From NCBI GenBank assembly GCA_022225965.2, contig JAKJXP020000079.1:1-64000 (forward strand): a stretch of DNA of 64,000 nucleotides, read 5' to 3'. The notes under the pieces are model-generated. The model was given only the letters and a program-made list of their open reading frames with translations. It did not search any database and was not told the DNA's origin. Source of the DNA: Diatrype stigma. Taxonomy: Eukaryota; Ascomycota; Sordariomycetes; Xylariales; Diatrypaceae. Below are positions 53,872 through 64,000 of the stretch, in pieces (the stretch's first letter is position 1; the number at the start of each line of letters is the position of its first letter). A program made the position numbers and the translations under genes.

Positions 53872-55905
53872 GGTAGTAAGAGTGGTGGTAGTGGTGGTCC
53901 TTCTGCATCCTCTTCGTCTTGCAAAGGCGAGAAGTGGGAGAGTCTAGATCTTGAGATGGTCTGGCTGCCTACCTATATACATACGTTCAAAGGATACGAG
54001 ACATGTGAGACGTTTTCCGGATAACTGCGCATAGGGTTGTAAACGCGCAAGTAATGGGAAGGGGGCGATAGTAATGGTAATGGCATCGCCCTGGGTGGAT
54101 TTTACTAGAGGCTTCTTTGGTCGCAAGGCCGCGGGATACGAAACCGATATAATGTAATGATTGCTACGAAGATGCTAGCTACATATATAATTCATTAATA
54201 CACGAGGAATTAAGTTAAAGAATTTTCGGTCAATAAAAGGGTCGCTTTCTTCTGCTATGTGTTTTATACCCACTGCCCATTCTCCGTAGGATTAACCTAT
54301 TGATAAGTTTGAATGTCCCTGCTATATCACTGAAGGATAAGGTAATTAATCCAACAATGATCTGTCATTTTAACGAATGCTACAGCATCGAACCATACAT
54401 AGGTGACATTTTAACGACTCAACAACCTCAGGCACATCACCATCAAGGGGGTGGCATGTCGCCATAAAAAGATGCCTGTCAATATCCCCATGGGGAATCG
54501 CCACCAGGCGAGGAAGCCTCTAATCTAAGACAAGGAAGTCATCGGGTGTGGTTCCTGGATCACCCGGAATTCCACGATTGTCCACATGAACGGCCCAACC
54601 TGTGCATGTCTTCGGAAATTATGGATTTATGCTCACGCGTACCAGTTTGAGGCAGGTTAGTGGGTTGCATAGGCCAGGCCAAGTCGGTCGGGGCCTACAG
54701 TAGTTTGACTCCGAGGTTGCACGAGAATCGAATGGTTGGCGATAAGGAATCATCGCGTGCTGGTTCCTTCCTCACTTTCCAGCCGGCTCGTCCACACACA
54801 CACATTCGGCTATTACTTCACTGCCTACAACTAATACAGTAGCTGGATCGATGTTGGTTCTAGGTATTGTAGGTAGGTAGAATTGCCCACTCAGCAGCCC
54901 TCATTGCCCCCCTTCCCCTCCATGTTCCCGAAGCCGTACCGACCTACATACATGCTAACTACATGAGTGAGAACCGTGTCGCAGACCAATGATTCCAGCT
55001 CTTGTATGTAGCTTCTGGCCCTCTGGAGTGTTCGTGTTCGGGCGCCAATAACCACAACTTTTTGGTACCTAGCCAGCCTTAAGCTGGTTTCAGCGGGCGC
55101 GTTCGTCTCCATTCGGGACCAATCACTGGAAACTAGAGCGTGGTTTAGGAAGGTTTTGAGAAAGTCAATGGGGGTCAGAGAGGCAAAGCTATAAACCTAG
55201 GGACCTAGCACCCAGTATCCAATTTTATGCACGCTGTTTACCAGCTCGTCCAGTTACCGAGTTACCACGGACAGTCGGGGATCGCATTCCTGCATAAGAC
55301 CCGAAATTTTTATCTCTCCAAGATTTTCTTCTTCCAAGCAGCCGGCCAAGCAGGTAAAATAGCAGAGGTTGCCAATGCCAAAAGCTACGCACATAGCGTC
55401 ATATTGCACATCACACCACGCACGATCCTCCTTCCACTTGCCTTCACTACCTAAAATAAAAAAAAAATAAACGCCGGCCGGTCCCTACCTCATTGCCTCA
55501 CTGCTTATTAGTGACACTGCACACAGCAGCGCTACCTACGAATACCACCCACCTAGACCTTATCGTGTTATACCATCCACCACCACAACACCAGCTTAGA
55601 GATTGCTGTTCACCAATAGAGCTTTTTTCACGTTCCCTACCTACCTAGAGTTGATATTAGCTTTACCTTACCCTAGGTGTATAAATACATTGGACGTACC
55701 GCAAGCTCTAAAACCGCCGGCACCTCCAGTCGACCGCAACGATTTGCATACGATCCTTATCAACGCAGCTTCATCCCGAACAGGCCGCACGTGCCGCACG
55801 CGCCAGCTCACGAACCCACCCGGCTGCTGCTGCTGCTCGAACGAACGAACACCCTAGCGGAAGAAAACGCGATGTACATCCTCTAAGTTAAATGCCCAGT
55901 TCAAC
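53872..55905. other. Intergenic, no gene recognised
   Basis: About 2 kb between IPK1 and MDM34. Short frames only. Confidence 0.45.
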
Positions 55906-58021
55906 ATGGCTTTCAACTTCAACTGGTCGCCGCTGACGGCCGACGCCGAGTTCTACGCGCGCGCCCGGGACCTGCTGACGGCGGCGCTCAACAAGTCCCC
56001 CAAGCCGCCCATCATCGTCGACGACATCCTCGTGACCGAGTTCAACCTGGGCTCCGTCCCGCCCGAGCTCGAGATCCTCGAGATCGGCGACCTCGCCGAG
56101 GATAGGTTCCGCGGCATCTTCAAGATGAGCTACTCCGGCGACGCCTTCCTGACGCTTAGGACGCGAGTACAAGTACGTGTGCGATTCCTACTACCTATGC
56201 TTGAATTTTTCACGGGGCAGACCGCGGAAGCTTTAGGGACTCATACACGGGGATCCTTATAATACAATGTGGTGTTTGTCGAGTTGCTCTGTCTTGGCTG
56301 AAGAGTTAGCTGCCCCGGCCAAAAAAGCAGTCTTCAGCTGGGGTGTGAAGCGTTGGCTTCACTGGTTCCCTGTGTGCGATCATCGTCCCCCGAGCCAGTG
56401 CTCCCACTCCCAGCACATGCCCCCTCCCCCTCCCCCTCCCCCTCTCCCTTCCAGTCAGTGACTCACGAAGTATAATCAAATTTCGTGGTAGCTTGGAAAT
56501 TGGAAGGGGTTCCGTGCCTATGCATGTTTTGTGCATTAATTCCCGAGATTGCCCACAGGGGTTCGCGAGATGCCCTCGAAACATCTTTCTAGCTTAGCCC
56601 CGGCATCTGGTGCGTTATGACACATGCTAATATACTGAATATAGGCAAATCCCTTGAATACCTACCTTGCTTCTAAGCCAACGTTCACATCGCCGCAGCC
56701 TTTGGCAGCTTCGGCGGGCCTGACAATACCATTATCTATCACATTGTCCGAGATCAAGCTTTCCGGCTTCATAATACTAGTATTTTCAAAACAGAAGGGC
56801 CTCACATTAGTCTTCCGAAATGATCCCCTTGAGTCTCTTAAGGTCTCTTCGACCTTTGATTCTATCCAATTTGTGCGGGATTACCTGCAAAAAACCATTG
56901 AGGGGCAATTGCGGAGTCTGATGATGGACGAATTACCTTCGATTATACACCGCCTCTCCCTGCGACTCTTCTGCCCCGACCAACTTCCTAGGGAAGAAGA
57001 CCCACCGAAAGAGGCGGATGATGAAGCTGTTGTTGATCCGTTTGCAAACCTGCCTGAGGAGGCGGTCGATTCCACTGGCCACGTACTAGATGCGAATGAG
57101 ATCGCATCGATGTCTTTCGAACGGGCATCGGAGCTTCAATCGCTGTTCTCGCAGAAGAACCTGCTGCGACTAGCTGCGTTAAGCGACTCTCACCGCACAT
57201 TGTCCTTGTTCACCCCGGGAATCCGAGACGCCATGTTTAGGGCCTGGACGGGTCCTACGGAACAAGCTAGCAGCGGATCGCCCACGCCGCTTGCCACTCC
57301 TAGTTTAATGCGCATGCAGTCTGTGCAGGGGTCCTCCACGACATACACCTTCACTGATGCTAGCAGCGTGGACCAGGGCCACCTCTCCTCCAGAGCATCG
57401 TATGCAAATGGTTTGTCGTTGGGCGCGGGTCGGCCCCGTACTTCTCGAAAGAAGAAGACTCGTGTGGTCAACCTCCGCCGGCCGAAGACGGCCCAGGAGA
57501 CGACCAGCGAGGCGGATGACACTGTATCCGCCTCGGACTCGACCTCGTTGGCTGGCCCCAGTTCGGAGCCTATCATGGCCACGTCGATTGCGGAGGAGCC
57601 CGAAGAGGTCCCACCACCAGTTGACCCCTCCAGAGTAAGATTTTCCTCCTCCGAGAAGAAGGGTCTGCCCTCTCGCACTCCTTTGGATATGGACATCTAC
57701 GAGAGACCGACTACGGGAGAGGAAGCCGGCACCAAGGCACCAATTGAAGTGAAGAACGAGAAGACGGCCACTACCTCCGCCCAGAAGGAGAAAGAGCTAG
57801 AGGCCGCAGCTGCATTTGCCAGAAACCATTTCCACTTGGAGAGACCTCGCCCCACCACCGGGTCTGACACGTCATCAGTGATCCTAGAGCAGGCTTGGAT
57901 TATGAAGATGGCTGGCGAGATCGCACGCCGAGTCTACGATGAGAAGCAGCGCAGAGGCGGAGGGGACATCTGGACTGAGGGCGACGATGCGCCACCACCG
58001 GCCTACGAAGCAACTCAGTAA
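55906..58021 (+). CDS. MDM34: ERMES complex subunit Mdm34
   Basis: Exons 55906..56172 and 56645..58021 (1644 nt, 547 residues). Outer mitochondrial membrane component of the ER-mitochondria encounter structure, which takes part in lipid exchange. The N-terminal SMP lipid-binding domain starts [10 protein letters not shown] and contains [20 protein letters not shown]; the join gives [16 protein letters not shown] and then the conserved [20 protein letters not shown]. After the domain come acidic and Ser/Pro-rich regions and a basic patch [15 protein letters not shown] that resembles a motif of this family. The intron (472 nt) is long for a fungal gene and holds C/T-rich simple repeats. Ends [12 protein letters not shown]. 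Confidence 0.92.
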
Positions 58022-58860
58022 CCAGCAACCCTACACACCCACCCCCACGCAACCCACACACACATGCACACACCTATTATTTGTCAAATTTCGTTTTCCC
58101 TTTTCCGTTCACGGTACAAGAAGTCTTAATTAGCACATGGCGTTACGAGAGGAGCGGTGGTTTGATTGGCATGCCGACGATATCCCAATGTTTAGTGTAT
58201 ATAATTTTTCTCGTCTGCATGCATCTGTACATACATACATGAATCACTGGCGTTCTGGAGCGGGGAGAGGATTCTAAAAAGTTTCAGGATGGACGGCTCG
58301 AACATTGGAAGAAGGGTTGTCCTTTTTAAGGAGAGATAACTGAGTGGCGACGAGATTCCGCGGAAGACAACGATGCTGTTGTTTCTTCTACATCGAATCA
58401 CACCAACGTCGCTCTTTTGGGATCCAACTTTGGACTTACTCCTATTAGAGTCTCTTTCTCCTTTGTTTCGTTTTGTTTTACAGAGCCCCCCCCTGGAGAG
58501 AAAGATTGCAGCGGCAACAGCGGTGTCGGCTGATAGAGAGAAGGGTTTGATTGTATATACACCCTGTGGACTTCTCTCGAGAAAGGGGGAAGAGCATCAT
58601 ATCACATAGAAGACGGGCGAAACGGATGGATGGATAGGCAAGGCAGGTAGACGGTGATGGATGGACGGACGGACGGACGGATATGCGGATTAGGACGGCG
58701 GCGGCGGCGCGCGGACGGAAATCATTGTTTGTCCTTCGGGGGATCTGCGCTGGCGATCAGACGCCGAGGTGACTTCGCTCAAGGCTGGTAGCCCTTAGAG
58801 AGAATCACTCCAATCCAACATCATTCAAACTGGCAAAAAAAACCAAATCTCCATCGATGT

Positions 58861-58894
<34 letters not shown>

Positions 58895-60057
58895 TTATGC
58901 TTCACTTCACGGTTGGTACGTAGTTGTGAATGGAGAGGCGAGGGGGAGAGTCAGGGTGAGGGTGAGCGTGAGGGTGAGTGAGAATTGTTCTGAAAAAAGT
59001 TATAAGATAAGTTTGAAAGCGTGTAGAGTGAGTGTAGAGTGAGGGTGAATGGGAAAGAGAGAAGTGAGTGAGTTGATACCATCTGGACGGAGCCTGGTAG
59101 TAGATATGGAAGATGTACGGTAGGAAATAACCAGGTTCTACCTACACCGGTGGGGTCAAGGGGGAGGGGAGCCCTCTGGGCAAATCGCATAGGATATATT
59201 CCCACCCCCTCTCCTTGACACCTGAAAGAGAGGACCCGTTGCATAATCGTTATCACGTAGACTAAACAAGTATAGTATCAAATCTAAATCCCGATTATAC
59301 CAATGATGCGAATGCTTAGGTCGGTAGGTACCTATCATATCACTCCTGGCTGGTGCGATCTCCGACGTCCCTCCCATTTGCAAGGCTGTGGGCACGAAAG
59401 CTCTTTGAGAAACAAGCCAGAGTAACCCAGTGTTGGATATATATATGTGTATATGCGTATGGTGTGCCTTTTCTCTATATGTACATAGAACACCATGGTG
59501 ATAGCTACCTAATTACGCCAGTAACACCTGATTCCCATCGTGCCTGCTTCCTTCCAGGTCTCCCATAACAGCACGATGCCTCATGCCCGATACCTGTGTC
59601 GAAATATCAATGTCAAATACAACTGCCGCCGCTACCATACGGGGGTATATTTGCGCCCTGCAACCCAAAGTCGAAATAACACTGCAAATTTTTGCAACGC
59701 CGAACTTCATAGGAGAGCAAGCGAGGAGAGAGGATAGGGTAATAACAAATTGGAAAAGGGATTGATGCCAAGCTAAGATTCAACCGAATGACCTAGCCTA
59801 GCCTCCTCTAGGGCCACAAGAACGCCTTAATGCTAAGGAATTCATGTAAAGTAGTGTTGGGATGTAAGTAGGTGTACAAAGTAAGGAGCTAGGCAGAGGT
59901 CGACTAAGACCACATAGGTTGAGACTGAGCTAGATGCCTACAGACGCTGGCGGGTAACGGGGCAAGCTGTGTCCTACTCTGGTAAAATCCGACCAATCTT
60001 CCCTGGCGATGCTCTGATCGTCAGGATAAAGTGGTTCGGACCCGTCGTCGCGGCCCT
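58022..60057. other. Intergenic with microsatellites
   Basis: Contains GGAC tetranucleotide repeats (about 58650-58680), a GT dinucleotide run (about 58858-58893) and GGGTGA-type repeats (58950-59050). No gene recognised. Confidence 0.5.
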
Positions 60058-61248
60058 CTAGACAGCAGCGGTCGTCGTCGTCGAGGCCGGAGCCGCCGAG
60101 GCCGGGGCGGCGGAGGAAGTAGCAGCATTATCCGTGCCAGCCGCGGTGCTGGCACCACTAGCGGTGGTGGCGGTGGTGGTAGCGTTCTTCTTAGTAGCAG
60201 CCGTAGCAGAAGAAGACGAAGAAGCGGCGCCGGCGCCGGCGGGTGGTAAGGGGGCGGCGTTCTCGGCCTTCAGCCGCGTCAGCTCGGCCTCCTTGTCCTT
60301 GATCGACTTGTTCATCTCCAGGACCATCTGGTGCACCTTCTCGCCGGCCTCGCGCAGCCGCTTGATCTCGAGCGCCTCGGTGTCGCGGCTGAACGGCTGC
60401 CCCGGCTTGTTCGACTGCGGGATCATGGCGCTGCGCTCCTTGACGTCGCCGCCGACCCCGCCGCCGCTGCCGCTGCCATCCGCCGCCGCAGATGAGGAAG
60501 AGGCCTGCTGCTGTTGTTGTGCTGCCTTGTTCCCCCCGCCCTTGCCACCACCTCCCTGTCCCTTGCCCTTCCCGCCGCCGGACGAGGCCGGCAGCGGCGG
60601 CGGCTTCGTGCCCTTGTCGTGTGCGCCCGTCGTCAGGACGTGGTAGAAGTCCTCGAAGGGCTCGTTGAACAGCTGCTCCTCGTAGTTCCAGGCCACGATC
60701 TCGCCGCCGGAGCGCATGGCCTCCTTCTCGTCCTCGGTGCGGCCGTACGGGTGCAGCCGCAGGTGGTGGTAGAGCGTCTGCGGCTTCTCGCCGCTGCGGC
60801 TGTCGTAGTACAGCTTGATCGTGATCTCGAACTCGCCCCAGCCCGTCTCGTTGACGACGAAGGCCCGCTGCTGCTGCTGGTTCTGGTTTTGGTTCGAGTT
60901 TGGATTCTGCGCCGCCGCCGCCGCCGCTGCTGCCTGTTGCTTCTTGTTGCCGGTTGTAGCGTTGTTGTTGTTGCTCTTGTCGATCTCGCGGATGATGGTG
61001 TCGGCGTCCAGCGTCCGCAGGTGGTTCGGGATCGATTCGTGCAGCTTGAATTGCACCCGCCGCAGCCAGTAGAAGATGTCGGTGTCCTCGATCCCCTTCA
61101 CGAAGACCTGCCACGAGTGCGTGTGGTCGGCGGGCACGCCCGGCGGCTTCGGGTTGTCCGTGTCGTTGAAGGGTCGCGCTGTCGTGCCGTAGATGAAGGG
61201 CCGGTAGATCTGCACCCCCTTCATGCGCTTGCCTCCTGGAGGCGCCAT
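60058..61248 (-). CDS. YAF9: YEATS-domain subunit Yaf9 of SWR1/NuA4
   Basis: 396 residues, one exon; ATG in GCAGCCATGG. The YEATS domain (residues ~10-180) begins KGVQIYRPFIYGTTARPF, has HTHSWQVFVKG, then FVVNETGWGEFEITIKLYY and LYHHLRLHPYG: the acyl-lysine reader fold of a chromatin-remodelling and acetyltransferase subunit. A low-complexity insert of ~45 residues (Asn, Ala, Gln runs) lies inside the domain between the KLHESIPNHLR strand and FVVNETGWG. A Gly/Gln/Ser-rich linker and a C-terminal coiled coil (RLREAGEKVHQMVLEMNKSI) follow, then an Ala/Thr tail. Longer than the 226-residue yeast protein because of these inserts. Confidence 0.9.
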   Translation of the reverse strand: MAPPGGKRMKGVQIYRPFIYGTTARPFNDTDNPKPPGVPADHTHSWQVFVKGIEDTDIFYWLRRVQFKLHESIPNHLRTLDADTIIREIDKSNNNNATTGNKKQQAAAAAAAAQNPNSNQNQNQQQQRAFVVNETGWGEFEITIKLYYDSRSGEKPQTLYHHLRLHPYGRTEDEKEAMRSGGEIVAWNYEEQLFNEPFEDFYHVLTTGAHDKGTKPPPLPASSGGGKGKGQGGGGKGGGNKAAQQQQQASSSSAAADGSGSGGGVGGDVKERSAMIPQSNKPGQPFSRDTEALEIKRLREAGEKVHQMVLEMNKSIKDKEAELTRLKAENAAPLPPAGAGAASSSSSATAATKKNATTTATTASGASTAAGTDNAATSSAAPASAAPASTTTTAAV

Positions 61249-62169
61249 GGCTGCTGCAACTGCTGTAGCTGCTACGAGATGAGGGCTATTGCTGTCGTTG
61301 TCGTTGTCGTTGTTGCGCGGGAGATGCTACTAAAAATCGGCGGTCGAAGTGAGTAGGGGAGTAGAGCGTGTATGGTGCGGTACGTCTTTGAGAAGGTAAT
61401 TTCGGTCGTGTTTTCTGTTCGTATGATGATGGCTTCAAAGGAATGGAAATCCTTTAGTAGCTTCCTTTAAAGGCCGAACTTGGACTTCGCTTCGCTTTGC
61501 CAAGGTTTTTTCTTAGTGACGACATGAAAGCTTCGACTCTTCAGCTACAGTAGGTAGCTAACTACATACAAGGTACCTACCTACCTGGTCCAGAATAATT
61601 TCCTAGGGAGCTTTTCAGCCTCGCAGGGGAGCTCCGGAGGTGTGGGTACCTTCAAGCTCCATCCAATCAAAGCTTATCAAACCCATCATGGATCCCTGGA
61701 AGCGGGGTCCCTATAGGTGGGAGCAGGATTATAACCCGAGCTACAGCCTACGAGAAGGAGTGGGACTAGGTTAAGAATCAAAGAATCAGCCTTACACATA
61801 GCGGCTCACATAGCTGCAGTAACTAGCTGATGATGTAGTTGATTCTAACCATTATGCGTAAGGGAGAAGCATAACTCATACGCATAACGTCCATGGTATA
61901 TGATATTACTATAATTGCTTGAGCATCAATGACTGAGCTATAAACCGCTTGGAATCCGAGCTGTCTGGCACGCTGCCATTGCCTATAAATCTGGAATTTG
62001 TAGCAGCAGTTAATTAGCAGCAGTTAGTTACTAGCTACATAGCTCCTGCTTCAACCAAGCTCTTCTTCATACCCGTACTCACTCACTTATTCACGTATTC
62101 TCACGCACGCACACCCACCCACTCTCTCTCACACACATACACACACACACACACATACACATCTCCACC
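61249..62169. other. Divergent intergenic region
   Basis: Promoter region shared by YAF9 (minus) and the following plus-strand gene. Contains GTT repeats, CCTACCTACC (about 61575-61585) and a CA-rich run (62125-62160) just before the ATG at 62170. No other gene seen. Confidence 0.5.
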
Positions 62170-63193
62170 ATGTCGGCTGCTAAGAAACTCGTCGTCTGCG
62201 GTGGCAACGGGTTCCTAGGGTCTAGAATATGCAAATCGGCCGTTGCGAGAGGATGGGACGTCACATCAATCAGGTATGTCATCATGCGATTACTACCTAC
62301 CTAAGTCTACTTTCCCCCCCTTGATCATTTATCCCTTCTATTACACGCACTACCTACTAACCCCACACCCCCCACCCAGCCGATCCGGAGCGCCAAAGTG
62401 GGAAACCGTCACATCGGCGTCCACGCCTCCGCCATGGGCGCACCGGGTGACGTGGGAGCGCGCCGACATCCTGCGGCCGGCGACGTACGCGCCGCTGCTC
62501 CAGGGCGCCGACTTCGTCGTGCACAGCATGGGCATCCTGCTGGAGGCCGACTACAAGGGCGTGCTGCAGGGGCGGGAGTCGCCCATCAGCGGGCTGCGGA
62601 AGGCCTTCGCCGCCGCCTCCTCCTCCTCCTCCTCGGCATCGTCGTCGGCGAATCCGCTCGAGCGGAACGCGAACGGCGACAAGGACGAGGACATCCGGCC
62701 GCCCGGGTCCCGCGACCAGCTCACGTACGAGTCGATGAACCGCGACAGCGCGATCGTGCTAGCGCGCGAGACGGCCGCCGCCGCGAGCCAGGGCGAGGGC
62801 CGCAAGGCCGCCTTCGCGTTCGTGTCGGCGGCGGGCGGGGCGCCCGTGCTGCCGGCGCGGTACATCGCGACGAAGCGGGAGGCGGAGGCGTCGATCGCGC
62901 GCGCGTTCCCGGCGCTGCGCGGCATCTTCGTCCGGTCCCCGTTCCTGTACGACAGCTCGCGGCCCATCACGGCGGCGATGGCGGCGCTGACGGGCGCCGG
63001 CGCGCTGTTCAACAGCGCCACGGGCGGCGTGCTGGGCGGGTTCATGGGCGCCGCCGGCGTCAAGCCCCTGAGGGCCGACGTCGTGGCCGAGGCCCTGGTC
63101 GAGGCCCTGGACGACGAGTCCGTGCGGGGCCCCGTCGAGGTGCCGCAGATCGAGGCCCTGGCCGAGAAGGCGTGGCGGAAGAACATGCTGTGA
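62170..63193 (+). CDS. Coq11/NDUFA9-like NAD(P)-binding Rossmann protein
   Basis: Exons 62170..62273 and 62380..63193 (918 nt, 305 residues); intron GTATGT...CAG. Atypical short-chain dehydrogenase: N-terminal KLVVCGGNGFLGSRICKSA is the glycine-rich dinucleotide-binding loop, continued across the splice site as VTSISRSGAPKWE. Further features are ADFVVHSMGILL, FVSAAGGAPVLPARYIATKR (YxxxK-like active-site region) and RGIFVRSPFLYDSSRPI. Fungal relatives (yeast YLR290C/Coq11) are mitochondrial and linked to the coenzyme Q biosynthesis complex. A Ser/Ala-rich insert (ASSSSSSASSSAN) is in the middle. Ends in a C-terminal KNML. Confidence 0.85.
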
Positions 63194-63925
63194 TGGGGAT
63201 GGGGGTATTTGGGGTGGGGGGTTGGGGTTGCAGAACGTAAAGAGGAAGGATAGATAAGAAAGCAAAGAGAAGAAGGGGAGGTGGGGAGAGGGAGAGAGAA
63301 GGGCGACTCTCCTACCCCCTGATGAGGAATATCTGTATATATATATAAATGCTGTACCATAGCCCATCGACACTACTATCCTCCGTCTGTAAGCATGTAT
63401 GAACAAAACAACGATCTAGGCTAGAGAGGGGACAACCCCAGTTTCGACCCTTACGCTGCGAGGGTTGGAGGACTCTACTGATTATTCACGATCATCAATA
63501 AATATCACCTAGGAATAGTCAGACTTCTCGTGCACGCCATCGTCATCTAAGTTTGGTTTTCTCTCAATCACGCAACTCAGGGTCAGCAATGCTGCTTGCT
63601 AAGCAATAGGGTGGTACTGGATTCGGTGGGTATATATACGCATGGGCAGATACCAGCGCCGCGGTGCTTTGTGGGTAATTAGCTATACGGAACTGGGTTG
63701 AGAGCCGTGCAGTAAAAAGTAGCAAGGATATGCAGAGCCTGAAAGAGACCTGTTTTTGATAACGCAAACTATAAGATTATGCCATAGCCTAGAAACGCCA
63801 TCCCTCGACCTGTATGACTGTGTCTATGTAGGTATTGTGTGTCTATTACGGCACAGCCTAGCCAATCGATTCAGAATCGGTTTAGGTAGGTAGGTAGGGT
63901 AACCTTCCAAGTCGAAATTCTTGTT
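63194..63925. other. Convergent intergenic region
   Basis: 3' region of the Coq11-like gene; TAGGTAGGTAGG repeats near 63884-63898. No gene seen. Confidence 0.45.
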
Positions 63926-64000
63926 TTAGATCGCCGTGCCGCGCTCGAAGCTGTCTCGGATATCGGCCGTGTACTTGTTGTAGAAGCGGTTGAGCTTCTG
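63926..64000 (-). CDS. 3' end of an unidentified gene, cut by the window
   Basis: 24 codons and a TAA in good nuclear codon usage: KLNRFYNKYTADIRDSFERG then TAI. The rest lies beyond the right edge. It reads as the end of a genuine coding exon, but the fragment is too short to name. Confidence 0.55.
   Translation of the reverse strand, partial: QKLNRFYNKYTADIRDSFERGTAI

Noticed and set aside
58858..58893. GT dinucleotide run considered as a regulatory or telomere-like repeat.
   Set aside because: Plain microsatellite in intergenic DNA with no associated structure.

Overview
The window joins two very different kinds of DNA from what looks like one filamentous ascomycete (Pezizomycotina, possibly Sordariomycetes; class not resolved). 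Bases ~101-27,884 are AT-rich mitochondrial DNA: TGA is read as Trp, all recognisable genes lie on the minus strand, and there are tRNAs, rns, nad6, atp6, group I and group II introns, homing endonuclease (HE) genes and GC-rich hairpin elements. Bases ~27,913-64,000 are ordinary fungal nuclear DNA with short GT-AG introns, standard code, long intergenic spacers and simple repeats. The first ~92 bases also look nuclear. Both boundaries fall in C homopolymers (8 C at 93-100; 28 C at 27,885-27,912), so the mitochondrial block is either a very large recent nuclear insertion or an assembly chimera.

Mitochondrial part, read 5'->3' on the minus strand: atp6 (three exons; intron 1 group I with a broken LAGLIDADG gene, intron 2 of 4.1 kb with three tandem GIY-YIG reading frames); an unidentified ORF of 392 codons; rns spread over about 10 kb by three group II and at least three or four group I introns, with three intact LAGLIDADG genes, one of them inside a group II intron; trnY, trnN, trnK, trnG, a truncated trnG-like copy, trnD, trnS(GCT), trnW; then nad6 (three exons, one group II and one group I intron). 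cox3, rnl and the other core genes are absent. Hairpin-forming GC elements with poly-C/G tracts and a shared CACCGGAGGAG-like end are scattered through spacers, introns and HE genes.

Nuclear part: an 8-Cys small secreted protein (minus, 29.6-29.9 kb), a secreted protein with repeated DHWHC motifs (31.3-32.4), a GH16-type glycosidase (34.7-36.0), a nucleotidyltransferase-fold protein (minus, 36.7-37.8), a 12-Cys small secreted protein (40.5-41.0), a full-size PDR-type ABC transporter (minus, 41.7-46.6), an equilibrative nucleoside transporter (50.1-51.5), inositol-pentakisphosphate 2-kinase (52.7-53.9), the ERMES subunit Mdm34 (55.9-58.0), the YEATS protein Yaf9 (minus, 60.1-61.2), a Coq11/NDUFA9-like NAD(P)-binding protein (62.2-63.2) and the 3' end of one more gene (minus, 63.9-64.0). 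The proximal ~14 kb next to the junction is gene-poor and rich in secreted proteins; the distal part is housekeeping.

Intron-exon structures of atp6, nad6, the ABC transporter, the nucleoside transporter, Mdm34, the Coq11-like gene and two secreted proteins were derived by reading splice sites and conserved protein sequence across them; in each case the joined lengths are multiples of three.
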